NCBI GenBank assembly: GCA_009741485.1
Contig: CM019218.1
Location: forward strand, 50,475,917-50,539,916
Reading direction: 5' to 3'
Length of the DNA stretch: 64,000 bases
DNA from: Malurus cyaneus samueli
Taxonomy: Eukaryota > Chordata > Aves > Passeriformes > Maluridae
The position numbers and the translations under genes were made by a program. The notes beneath the pieces were generated by a model. It ran no database searches, was not told the DNA's origin, and worked only from the letters and a program-made list of their open reading frames with translations. Each line of letters starts with the position of its first letter. Within the stretch, counting starts at the first letter, position 1. This document shows, piece after piece, positions 36,501-48,500 of the stretch.

Positions 36501-39500
36501 GGAAAAAAAGCTATTTATTTAAAAATTATATTAACACAAAGAAAAAAAACCTGTGGAATCAGCTGTTAGATCCAAAGCCTTCTCTTCCCTCCTGGGAGTA
36601 GCTTCCCCTCCGGGCCCTCAGAGGGGTTTGACAGAGTCTCTCTCCAATAGTTCACTGAAGGGTCTTTCTCCCTGCCGTGCCACAAGAATCCTCCAATTCT
36701 CAGATGACGAAGAGGAAAAACGAATTTGAGGAAAAACAAGTCCAAAGAAAGGCAGAAAAAGGAGCAGTCCCAGAGAGACAGCTTCTTTTTCCGCTCGCCG
36801 AGAGAGCCTCCGAGAAAAAAAAAGTTGTGTCTTGTCCCTTTCCCTCCCATTGTCCTTGAAGGGAGGAACATCACCAAACAAACCAGAGCAGTCTCGACTA
36901 TCATGTATAGTTACAGAAGGGTTGTTTAACTTTCCTCTAACATAAGCAGATGATAGGAATACATACTCAGCTAACCTAGGACAAATATTCGGGGGAGATA
37001 AAGCAGAGCAGAGTCTGGGGAACCCACGGAGCTGTTTTTGTGCCCCACTCCTGCAGGCACATCTCCTTCAAGAGGAACCTCCCTCGCCAGATGCACGTGT
37101 CCAGCATGGACTACGGCCTGGAGCCGCCGGCCGTGGCCGAGCAGCCCACCAGCATCGGCCGCATCAAACCCGAGCTCTACAAACAGAAAACGGTGGACAC
37201 CGAGGACCTCAAGAAAGAGGCGGAGAAAACCTGCGGGAAAATCAACTTCACCCTCAAGTACGACTACGAGAACGAGACGCTGACCGTGAGGATCCTCAGG
37301 GCTTTTGACCTGCCGGCCAAAGATTTCTGCGGCAGCTCGGATCCCTACGTGAAGATCTACCTCCTGCCCGACCGCAAGCGCAAGTTCCAGACACGGGTGC
37401 ACAGGAAGACCCTGAACCCCACCTTCGATGAATCCTTCCATTTCCCCGTGCCCCACGAGGAGCTGGCCAGCAGGAAGCTCCACCTGAGTGTCTTTGACTT
37501 TGACAGGTTCTCCAGGCACGACATGATCGGGGAGGTGATCCTGGAGAACCTGTTCGAGGACTCGGACCTGTCCCGGGAGACGTCCATCTGGAGGGACATC
37601 CAGTACGCCACCACGGTGAGTGCCTGCTGGGCAGGGCTGGGCTTCTCCAAGGGGTAAATCCTGCGTGTGACCCCACTGATGGGTTCCTTGGGTGCTGTTA
37701 GCCCTGGAATCCACAACCAGGGTGAAGCTGTCTGCCATGTGTGTATGACCAGAGCCAGAGAGAGCTCTGGTGGGACAGGAGGTTGGTGCTGAGAGGTGTT
37801 GGATGTGCTGCTGACAGCTCTTCCAGAGCTGGATTTAGGTCTTTTAGCAACTCTGTTGAATTCCCTCTGGAAAAGAAGCCAGGGTTCTCTGAGAATCTGA
37901 ATTCTCCCCTGAGAGAGGAGAATTCCCAGTCCCTCCGGTGTCGCCCGGAGCTGGCAGGAGACACCAAACGCTCTCAGTGATGGCTGAGCACAGAGCAGTG
38001 ACATGAACCCCTCCATCAGAGCTCTCTCTCCTCCACTGCCCTCCCAGGAGGATCTGGCTGCTCCTCAGGGCAAATGAACGATTGAACTGCTCGGCAGCAG
38101 GACACCAAATCAGTCACTGTCATTGTCACTGCACATTGTTATTTCAGAAAATGAAACATGAGCCGTCCCCAGCCCCGTGGCTGTGAGCGTGGGCCCTGTC
38201 ACATCTCTCCTGGTGACTGGCACAAGGCTACAACTCAAAAAAAATCTGTCCTGCAGCTTCCTTCACGGCTCATCTCATACCTTTGCTATCCTGGGCTGAG
38301 GAGAGAAGTGTCAAACACGAATATTCCTTGTGGCCAGCATTGCCAGAAGAGATTTGCTTCGTAACTCAAGTTTGTTTCTCAGTGCCGTGTCCCCCACCAG
38401 CTGCACCCGTTCCACCAGTGCTCATTCTTCCATTGCAGAGTGTTCAGAACTTTCTGGAAGCTCTGGGGAGGTGGGCACAGCCCCGTGCCCTGTGCTGGTC
38501 CCAGGGCATGCAGGGGACACGGGGTGGCATCACCCTGGCAGGTGGCCCTGGGTCTGGAGCTGCCTTGGGAGGGCACAGAGAGTTCTGGCCCTGCCAGTCT
38601 GAGGACACAGGGTGGACACAGGATGACACAGGATGACACAGGCACCCTGGGGCAGCACTGGTGATGCCTAAATCTGGCTACCTAAAACAGCCGAGGCAAA
38701 ATTCGGAGAATCCAAAGCAGTTCTGTTTATTGCAGGGCCTTCAGGTGCATCCAGGGCAGTCCCACACCCACAATGGACAATGGCTCACAGGTTTTTCACC
38801 CTTTCTCACTTCTGTCCATTTGCACATTGGGGCTGAATCCTCCAATTGCAGCTGCAGCCAATGCAGTCATTCACTCCAGGTTGGCTCCCCCAATTCTCTG
38901 TTGTTTCCATCTCTTGGGGCCTGGCACAGTGAGGTGTCCTTGAGTTTGGGGCTGGAGAGGAATTGTTTTGAGTAAAAATGGGAGAGCAGGAGCTCAGCAC
39001 TGTCTGTGGAGCGTGGAGTTAAACACTGAAGAATCACAGAGTTACAGAGAGAAAATACTTGGAAATAGAGAAGCTGAAATCCTGAGGCATCCCTGGGAGC
39101 TGCTGCTGTGCTGCCTTTTGAGCATCCTGCTGGAAGGACTGCGGGAAGGAGGCGCAGGATCAGCCATGAGGAAAATGACAGCTTTGGTTAGCAGGGTGCT
39201 CCCAGCTCTGGGCTTCCAACCTGCAAAATCCACTGTGCTCTGATTGATGGATGGCAATGAAAGCCAAAACGCTGGCAGAGAGGCCAGCAGGCACCAGGCA
39301 CATCCCTTCACCAGGAGAGGAAATGCTAAAGGGGGAGAAAAGTGCCCCAGGGGTGCTGCTGCCTCCTGGAGTAATCTGCTGTGGCTTCTGTGAGGAATAG
39401 CTGATGTTTTCCTGGCTAAACAAACTCACAGAATGGGGGGAAATGCCACAAAAGAGGGAAAACACCTTCCAGAGAAGGTGTGAGGGGAGCAGAGCCAACA

Positions 39501-42500
39501 CCAATTCCGAGATGTGCTGTCCAGCACCGCGTTTGGCTCCGTCCCCTCGTCCTCTCCGTGCCATTCCCAAGGAATGTCCTGCTCCTGGAACATCTCAGCC
39601 AGCTGTAGCACACCCAAGGACAACTTCTGCTTAATCAAAATTGAGAAGGGTAAATACAGTTCTCACAAAACCCCAAGAAGGCTCTGGGTACCTAATAATG
39701 CATGAGATCAATGGTGTGGGCAGGAGGAACACACTTAAGCACCAATCTGGCCCAAAGAGCCAGCACTCAGCTCCTTAATTAATGACTGTACAGCTCGTGA
39801 ACCAGTGAAACATTTTTGGTTTCAAGTCTATCGATTCAGAGCTTCCATTAATTCCTAAAAGGTACCAATATGAATTTTGGAAATGTCCCAGCATCTATAA
39901 TCGGCAAGAAAATAATGTACCCACAGGACAGGCTCTGCTCTCTCGGATTTGTGGCTGCAAAGAAAAATCTCTTGACCTGATGCAATGAGGTCAAAGAACA
40001 ATTTATGTTCGTTTTATACCCCGGACGGGTCCTCTCAGTGCACGAGAGGAATAAATGATGAGGTGGTGTCCAGAGGCTGCTGTCACCATCTCGCTGCTCT
40101 CTTCTGACATCCTGTCCAAAGCTTCCTGCCCTCAGCTCCCCCAAACCAGCTAAGAACAAAGAATGCATGAAAGAATAGACCCAATCAGGATTTTATATAA
40201 TATTCATTAGTATTCTGCACATCTAAGTGGAATAAAGATTTAATCTCTGCCTTACCTGAGAACGAGCAGGAAATAATTTGGCAAAACCCCTCATTCATCA
40301 ACAAGATCTATTCCCCAAACACTTAGCAAAGCTTTAAGTGCATTTACTTGTCTTTCTAGTTCCATCACTCCACTACTAACAGCTACAATTTCTTTTCAGC
40401 AGATCATTATATCACATTGAAAGGAATCAAACATTTTCCGAAAATGAGGGGGTTGTTTGCTCTACAGATGTGGGATCTGTGTGTAGAAAATCAGATTCTT
40501 TTTTTTTTTTAAATCCATTTTTAGAAGGTGTTTGGAAATCTTTCTGCTGACTTCAGATGATGATGCTTTCTAGTTTAAATAAGACATTTGGTTTGTTTAT
40601 TTTCCCATGAATTCCCATGGGCAGGGCGATGATGGAAAGGGCTTTTAGGAGATGTAGTCGATGAAGCTGCAGGTACAAGAAGTGCTAAAAGTTATTTGAT
40701 GGGGCACTAAAAGAGTAAATCGTGTAATCCAAAAGCACCAGACATTTCTGAGTGCCATCTGCTGGTTAATTCCCCATTTATACCCAAAAACACTGCCCCA
40801 CGCTGTGCCAGCTCCTTGAGGGCATCTCAGAGGCCTCAGGGGTCCAAATGATGGTTAAAGTGTCACAAATTATAATCCAGCTGCCATTAAATGGGGCCTT
40901 TCATGGCTGTCTTCTGCTCTAAAGCCATGACCCCTCCAGAAACTCGTGCTCAGCTCCAAAAAAAACCACAGGGTCACTCAAAGGCGTTCTCATTTTATGC
41001 AGAAATATTGGGCTTCATCAAAGTCATAGAACTCTGTGAGTGAATTCATCCCTGCCCAGGGATGGAACTGGGTTATATTCAAGGTCTCTCCCAACCCAAA
41101 GCAGTCTGTGATGTTATGAACTGATAGCACAGGCTGTTCTGGAAAGTTCCTGAGGAGTTTGCTGCAGTGCACAGCCAGAGAACAGAGCACTGCTGCATGT
41201 CAGGAGCTCCTCTTTCTGTCACCTCACTGTGCCTGTCACATTCCTGGAGGAACCAGGCACTGGAGACGTGTGCTGTACCTTCAAACACAACTCGACAGGA
41301 ACATGATTTCCTTCCTGTGTTGATTTGGTGCGAGATTCAGTGAGATTCACACCAATTCTGCGTGAGCGTGGAGCAGGAGGCATCAGCTGTGCATTAACTG
41401 TGAGGCTGCAATAGGAATCACAAACCCCACTGAGGCAGAGGAAGATTGTCCTTAACCAAATGTGCAGCTGTAACATATTTTTCCTGTTCCCTGTATTCAT
41501 TTTTAGCCCAATAATGTTGGGGTGCAATGGAATCACCACCATAAATTAAGTGTTTTTCACTCCAAATGGCAAAACAGAGGGAATGCAGTGAAGGAGGAGG
41601 AGAAGGGAGGGGGAGGAGGAGGAGGAGGAGGATGTGGAGGAAGCTGTCTGGATCTGCACGTTTCCAATCACATGTGTTCTCTGTTTTATTGAAGGAAAGC
41701 GTGGACCTGGGCGAGATCATGTTTTCCCTTTGTTATTTGCCAACTGCAGGTCGCCTCACCCTAACAGTCATTAAATGCAGGAATCTCAAAGCTATGGACA
41801 TCACTGGCTACTCAGGTGGGTGTTTGCTGGCTGAGCAGGACCCTGTTGCACCCACATTTCCTCCTCTTCCCCCAGTGGGTGGTGGGTGAACCATCACAGA
41901 ATCACCTAAAAACAGCTGAAAAAAAAAATTTGAAAAGCAGAATTATCTGTGGGTTGTTTCCCATCCAGCTGTGGGGTTTGCAGGGCCAGAGCTCTGATCC
42001 GTCTTTTGGGTTGGACCTTTAGATCTGTCACAACCCTCTTAGCCAGAATCAATGATTTCACCCCAAAATCAGGAAAGGATCTTGGGCCACTGAGATAAAT
42101 TCCATTAGAATGGTCATTCCCCTGTGCCAGTGGTCAAACCTCAGGGTCACAGCCCCCTCAAGACTGGCTGCAGTCACCGTTTCAAAGAGCTGACTTGCAA
42201 AACCAGCATGCACAAATTCTGCTTTTCATCATAAAAAGCAGTTTTCATTTCCAGACATCAACTTCAGAGCGTTTGAATTTCGTTGTACAAAAGGCAGCAA
42301 CAACAGAGACCTTTGCAGAAAATGTTTCTGCTCAGCTGGAGCTTAATGCCATATGAAAAGTTTGAGAATTGAGACTTCAGGCAAAGCCAGCTCAGCCTTT
42401 CTGCAATAATAATAATGATAAGAATGCAGTGCTGGTTCTCTGGCACCTGAAACCTCAGCTCACCACCCACATCACTGTGGAAAATGATGAATTTTACTTC

Positions 42501-45500
42501 TCTGCAGGCAAACTTATTTCTAAAAGTCCATTTGAGGAGTTTGTGTGGCTCCTGGGTGCTCCCACTTCCTCTGATAAAACTGTTTCTCTATTCCAAGGGT
42601 AACTAACCACACCTCCACCATCAGAAGGTCTTTCCCTGTCTCTTCCTCCCCAGATCCATATGTCAAAGTGTCTTTGCTCTGTGACGGGCGAAGGCTGAAA
42701 AAGAAGAAAACCACCATAAAGAAAAACACCCTTAATCCCACCTACAATGAAGCAATAATCTTTGACATCCCCCCCGAGAGCATGGATCAAGTCAGCCTCC
42801 TGATCTCCGTCATGGATTATGATCGGTAGGTGGGAGCCTCTGAGGAGCTGCAGGGGAGAGATCCATTTGGGTGCAGATTTTCCTGCTCCAATTCCATTTT
42901 CCAGAGTGTTTTTCTGTTGGTGGCAGAGCTCTGTGGCATCAACCTGACTCTGTTGATTTATTGCCGCAGTGATGTGAAATTTATGATATTTATGGTTATG
43001 GAGAAATGACGAGTTTGGTAAAGGCATAACCTTGCTTTATGGCATTTCTTTGAGCAAGTGCCCTGCTCCCCTTGCTTGTTGATTTGTCCCATAACCCATT
43101 TTAGAAAGCAAATAAGCAAGGCTGGGTGTATGAATTATGCATGGCTGATCCGAGGGTTATTCTTGCTGTTCAGCACTACTCACACCTCCTTCCACATCCT
43201 GTGTCTGGGCTGATCTGCAGCTGAAATAATTTAAAAATTTTAAAACTGCTGGGATTATTTGTGGTGTTGGCAGTGCTGGGGCAGACAGAAAGCCCAGGCT
43301 CAGCAGAGCCAAGGTTTCAGTCAGGTTTGGGCAGCCTGAAAGATGGATGTGGTGTCTAAATTCCCCTTACCTAAACCAGAGGCTGGACAAAATTCAGAGA
43401 ATCAAAAGCGGTTTTATTTATTGAAGGGCCTCCGGTTCTGTTGGTTCTGGGAGCAGAGACCAACCCATACTTGACCCCAAACACCCTTCAGGCAGTTCAT
43501 GATCAGCTCCATCCCACATTCCCAGGCTGGATAATTCCTCCAGCAGTGGCACAAAGGGTCTGGTTGGCACCTGAGGAGCACAGAGGCATTGCCCACCCCC
43601 CTGGGGAGCTGAATCAGGGCCCTTTTGGCCACCCTGAGCCCTTTTTGGACAGATAATGACTAAACCCAGATACCTAAAATAGAGGCTGGACAGAATTCAG
43701 AGAATCCAAAGGAGTTCTGTTCATTGCAGGGCCTTCAGGTGCATCCAGGGCAGTCCCACACCCACAATGGACAATGGCTCACAGGTTTTTCACCCTTTCT
43801 CACTTTTGTCCATTTGCACATTGGGGCTGAATCCTCCAATTGCAGCTGCAGCCAATGCAATCATTCACTCCAAGTTGGCTCCCCCCATTCTCTGTTGTTT
43901 CCATCTCTTGGAGCCTGGCAGAGGAGGTATCCTTGAGTTTGGGGCTGCAGAGGAATTGTTTTGTGTAAAAATGGGAGAGCAGGAGCTTGGAAATCGGGAG
44001 TCTGGAGTTATCCACTAATGAATCACAGGGTTACACAGACATGGAAATAGAGAAGCTGAAATCCTGAGGGATCAGATGGTGATGGTGCTGCTCTTCTGCT
44101 GCTCCTCAGGGTGGGCCACAATGAAATCATCGGGGTTTGCCGCGTGGGGGTCAACGCCGAGGGGCTGGGCAGGGACCACTGGAACGAGATGCTGGCGTAC
44201 CCCCGCAAACCCATCGCCCACTGGCACCCGCTGGTGGAGGTGAAGAAATCCTTCAAGGAGGTCAGTGGGGTTATCCTGCCCTTGTTGAGTGGAGGGGGCT
44301 GGGGCTGGGTGTGCAGAGAGCTCCTGCTCTTTCCTGGGATTTTCTGAGCGGAGCTGGGGGAGTTTTCTCACCAGAAATGAACCCTAGAAAACAAGCACTT
44401 CTGTGTTGCCTTGAAATAGCTCCTTGAGCTCGCAAGCAAGGCTGAGAAGAACTGTATTTACAGATGTGGCTGTTACATTTTTGGGCTTTTTATTTTCTTT
44501 TTTTTTTTCCTTTTTAAATTAGAGATTGAGAGCAGTAAGGGAAGAGAATGCTGCTCTGATTGCAGAACAAATTGTCCAGGGATATTGCCTATTTCAAGTT
44601 TCAATTTTTCATCCTAAAAGATTTTTCTGTTGACTCATCTCCGAGCCTTTGAGGGAGAATAAATAGAACAAATGTAATTGCTCTAAGCATCTTCAGAGAA
44701 AGAGACTGACTTGATGCAGCCCCAGATGATAAAATAGGGCTGAAATGCCCGGGTACCATTTCGTCCATCTCTGGCATTTTCTTCCTCCTCTCACTCCGAT
44801 TTCTCACGCTTCCATAGAGCTCTTTGGCTCTGCCTGATTTAGGTCATAATTTCTGGAGGAGAGAGAGATGTGGAAAAGGGCACACACACGCTGTTGACAC
44901 TTCAAGTACGAGAGAAGAAAAGCCAGCATTTGTGGCCAGCGATACGAGGATAAAGGCAATAAAACCTCCCGCTCTTTCTGGGGCTGAGGAGGTGTTTTCC
45001 CTCAAAGCCACAGAAAAAGTACTTAACAAAAAGGATCTCATTTTCCCCTTCGAGTGCAGACACTGAGCTGCACTGGAAAGCAGACACTGGATTTGTTGAG
45101 CCCTCAGTGGTGACAATAAGTGTATAAATCCCATGTTTCTTCAGAATCTGGTCTTTCCTCGAATAAGGAGGGGTGGGGAGGCCCTGGCACAGGGTGCCCA
45201 GAGAAGCTGTGGCTGCCCCTGGATCCCTGGAAGTGTCCAAGACTAGGTTGGAAGGGGCTTGGAGCACCCTGGGACAGTGGAAAGTGTCCCTGCCCACGGA
45301 ACTGAATCATCTTTAGGTTCCCTTCCTACCCAAACCATTCCATGATTTAAAGGTCAGTTTGTGCTCTGTTCCAGCCCAGGGCGATTGCACACATGGGAAA
45401 ACCATTGATATTTTAGCTTAAGACACAGTGGAGATGGAGATGTCAGACAATGGACACCTGAACATCCTCCCTCGTGTGAAATGATCTGTGAGCTCAGCTT

Positions 45501-48500
45501 GCCCTGCTGTGAGCCAGCACGGGATCAGCTGTGCAGGGCTGGCTGAGCCAAGGCAGAATTTAAACCAGGATGCAGAATTAAACCAGTGTGCAGAATAAAA
45601 CCAGTGTGCAGAATTTAACCAATGTGCAGAATGAAACCAGTGTGCAGAATTTAACCAGTGAGCAGAACTAATCCAGTGTGCACAATTTATCCAGTGTGCA
45701 GAATTTAACCAGTGAGCAGAATTAATCCAGTGTGCAGAATTAATCCAGTGTGCAGAATTAATCCAGGGTGCAGAATTTAACCAGTGCAGAATCAAACCAG
45801 AGTGCAGAATTAATCCAGTGTGCAGAATTTAACCAGTGAGCAGAATTAAACCAGTGTGCACAATTTATCCAGTGTGCACAATTAATCCAGTGTGCACAAT
45901 TTATCCAGTGTGCAGAATTAATCCAGTGCACAGAATTAAACCAGTGTGCAGAATCAAACCAGAGTGCAGAATTAATCCACTGTGCAGAATTTAACCAGTG
46001 AGCAGTATTAATCCAGTGTGCAGAATTAAACCAGAGTGCAGAATTAATCCAGTGCACAGAATTAAACCAGTGTGCAGAATCAAACCAATGTGTAGTATTA
46101 ATCCAGTGTGCACAATTTATCCAGTGTGCAGAATTAATCCAGTGTGCACAATTTATCCAGTGTGCAGAATTAATCCAGTGCACAGAATTAAACCAGTGTG
46201 CAGAATCAAACCAGTGTGCAGTATTAATCCAGTGAGCAGAATTTAACCAGGGTGCATCATCAAACCAGTGCACAGAATTAATCCACTGTGCACTTTGTGT
46301 ACGGGGGTAACTCTGCCGTGGGGAGCTCAGCAACACCAGGGTTTCATCCTCCTTCCCCTGCCATGCCTGGGCAGGTTCCCTGTGTCACCTCACCCTGCCA
46401 GGGGCAGATGGGGCCCAGCAGCCACAGGGTTCCAGCAGAAATGGGATGGGATCCATCATTTGATCTGCTGGCATCTGCAGGACCTTACAGCATGACATGA
46501 GCCACCATGGCTGACCCAGGAGCAAGAGTTCCTTCTCCTGGCTGCAATTTTGGTGGCTTTACCACACTCATTTTCAAATGCAGGTGGGGGTTTTGAAAGA
46601 AAAACTCCTGTAAAGTTTTTGAAAATCACCAGGAAAAAAAAGGGAAAAAAAGAAAAGGCATTATTGTTATGATGAAACTCAGAGAAACCAAAGATGACTC
46701 ACCTTCTAAAATATACTTTGAAAACCATGGCTAAGCCCCCAAGACTCTGGAAAAAAACTGAGTGAATCATTTCACCCCCCAGTGCACAGGTCAGGAGCTC
46801 TGCTTAAAAGGAAGGAAAAAACCCTCTGATCATCTGTTCTGGTATTTCTGCCACAAACTGGTGCGCAGAGCCAGCAAGCAAATGGTCCCTGTGTTTATTT
46901 GCCCTTTTAGGTTTTAGCACTGCTGCCTGCAAATCCCCAGAGCAGCCTAAAAGAAAAACTAAACAGAAAAGGCATAGGCTCCCGGAGAGAAATTAATGGG
47001 AAATGGTATTTGTTGGTTACAAGTCGTTGCATCATCTTTTCCACTTTGTGTCTGGGCATTTTTAGAAAAGAACTTTGGTTTTTTGGTGCTGTGCCCTCAG
47101 CACTGGGTCCCTGTGCAGGCTTCTCCATCTTCCCAGGCTCCGTGGGATGCTGGCTCCCCCTCCCCCTGCCCTGACTGAGGATGCTGAGGGTGAACTGCTG
47201 GTTCTTCATCTCTTCCTCACCCTTTGTGGGGGTTAATTTGGGCTGTGCTGGCATCTGGAGTCATCATCTTCATCTTCCTCTTTGTCATCTTCCTTTTCAT
47301 CTTCCCCTTTGTCTTCTTCATCTTCTTCTTTGTCTTCTTCCTCTTCACCTTCTTCTCTGTTTTATTCATCTTCCTCTTTGTTGTCTTCATCTTCCCCTTT
47401 GTCTTCTTTATTTTCATCTTCCTCTTTGTCTTCTTCATCTTCATCTTCTTCTTCATCTTCATCATCTTCATCTTCATCTTCATCATCTTCTTTGTCTTTT
47501 TCATCTTCCTCTTTGTCTTTGTCTTCATCTTCTTGTCTTCTTCTTCATCTTCTTTTCTCTTCTTCTTCATCTTCCTCTTCATCATCTTCCCCTTTGTCTT
47601 CTTCATCTTCTTCTTTACCCTCTTCTTTGTTTTCTTCATCTTCCTCTTTGTTGTCTTCATCTTCCCTTTGTCTTCTTTATTTTCATCTTCCCCTTTGTCT
47701 TCTTCATCTTCATCTTCATCTTCATCTTCATCTTCATCTTCATCTTCATCTTCATCTTCATCTTCATCTTCATCATCTTCTTTGTCTTCTTCTTCTTCCT
47801 CTTTCTCTTCTTCATCTTCCTCTTTCTCTTTGCCTTCTTCATTTTCATCTTCCTCTTTTCCTCATCTTCATCGTTTGTCCTCTTCCTCTTTATCTCCAAG
47901 CACATTTGCGCCAGGCAGCAGCAAATGGAGCGTTTTCTTCCCAGCTGATCCTCGTGACTGTCTCAGTGTGCTCTGACCATCAGAGCCTTCCCTAATGGAG
48001 TGCTCGACCCCAAACCCGAGGCGAGGGAGCCGGGATTGAATCGTCCTTTGATGTTTGAGTGAAGGAAGGGATGGATGATCAGGAATTGTCCCTTTGATGT
48101 TTGAGTGGAGGAAGGGATGGATGATCAGGAATTTTCCCTTTCATGTTTGAGTGGAGGGAGGGATGGATGATTGGAACTGTTTGCCCGGAGCTGCTCCAAG
48201 CTCTGTCATCTCCCCAGACTCCAGCTGGGATCCCAGACCCCTCCCCAGAACTCAGGGGAGAGAAGAGTGTGGGAATGTGGAATTTCTTTGCTACCCAATA
48301 TCCTGCCTGGTGCGCCTTGGAAAGGCTTTGTCCAACAGATGTTTCTGCCATATTTTGGCTACAGCTCAGAATCGCAGTAAATACTGGTGAATTTACCAGG
48401 AAAATGTCACCAGAGATGCTCCAGGAGGATGGCCCAGCCCTGACCCCCTTACCCTGCCACAGCAGGGACAGATGGATGGATGGATGGATGGATGGATGGA

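Larger units (their letters stand above)
32295..39926. repeat. Second copy of the 7.6-kb direct duplication
   Basis: It starts after the gap with low-quality homopolymer sequence and a degraded GGGAT array, then follows copy one closely. At 39,926 (TGTACCCACAG) it continues into unique intron sequence, so this copy is joined to the downstream exons. Its C2A exon is intact. Confidence 0.95.
39927..41694 (+). other. SYT6 intron before the first C2B exon
   Basis: Single-copy sequence, no exon recognised. It has a possible LTR-derived piece at 39,930-40,090, an AT-rich conserved-looking stretch at 40,190-40,620, a CR1 tail at about 41,020-41,125 and a GGA run at 41,595-41,640. Confidence 0.6.
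42826..44109 (+). other. SYT6 intron within C2B with LTR-like repeats
   Basis: 1.28 kb. 43,365-43,660 and 43,676-44,000 are two LTR-like pieces in tandem that share their first 60 or so bases. Confidence 0.75.

Noticed and set aside
45418..46336. WINSAH-repeat protein on the minus strand
   Set aside because: An 18-bp minisatellite read in frame; no signal peptide, no flanking exon.
47181..47995. Phe/Leu-rich frames that look like multi-pass membrane proteins
   Set aside because: The CTTCAT tract read in different frames; hydrophobicity follows from T-rich codons.
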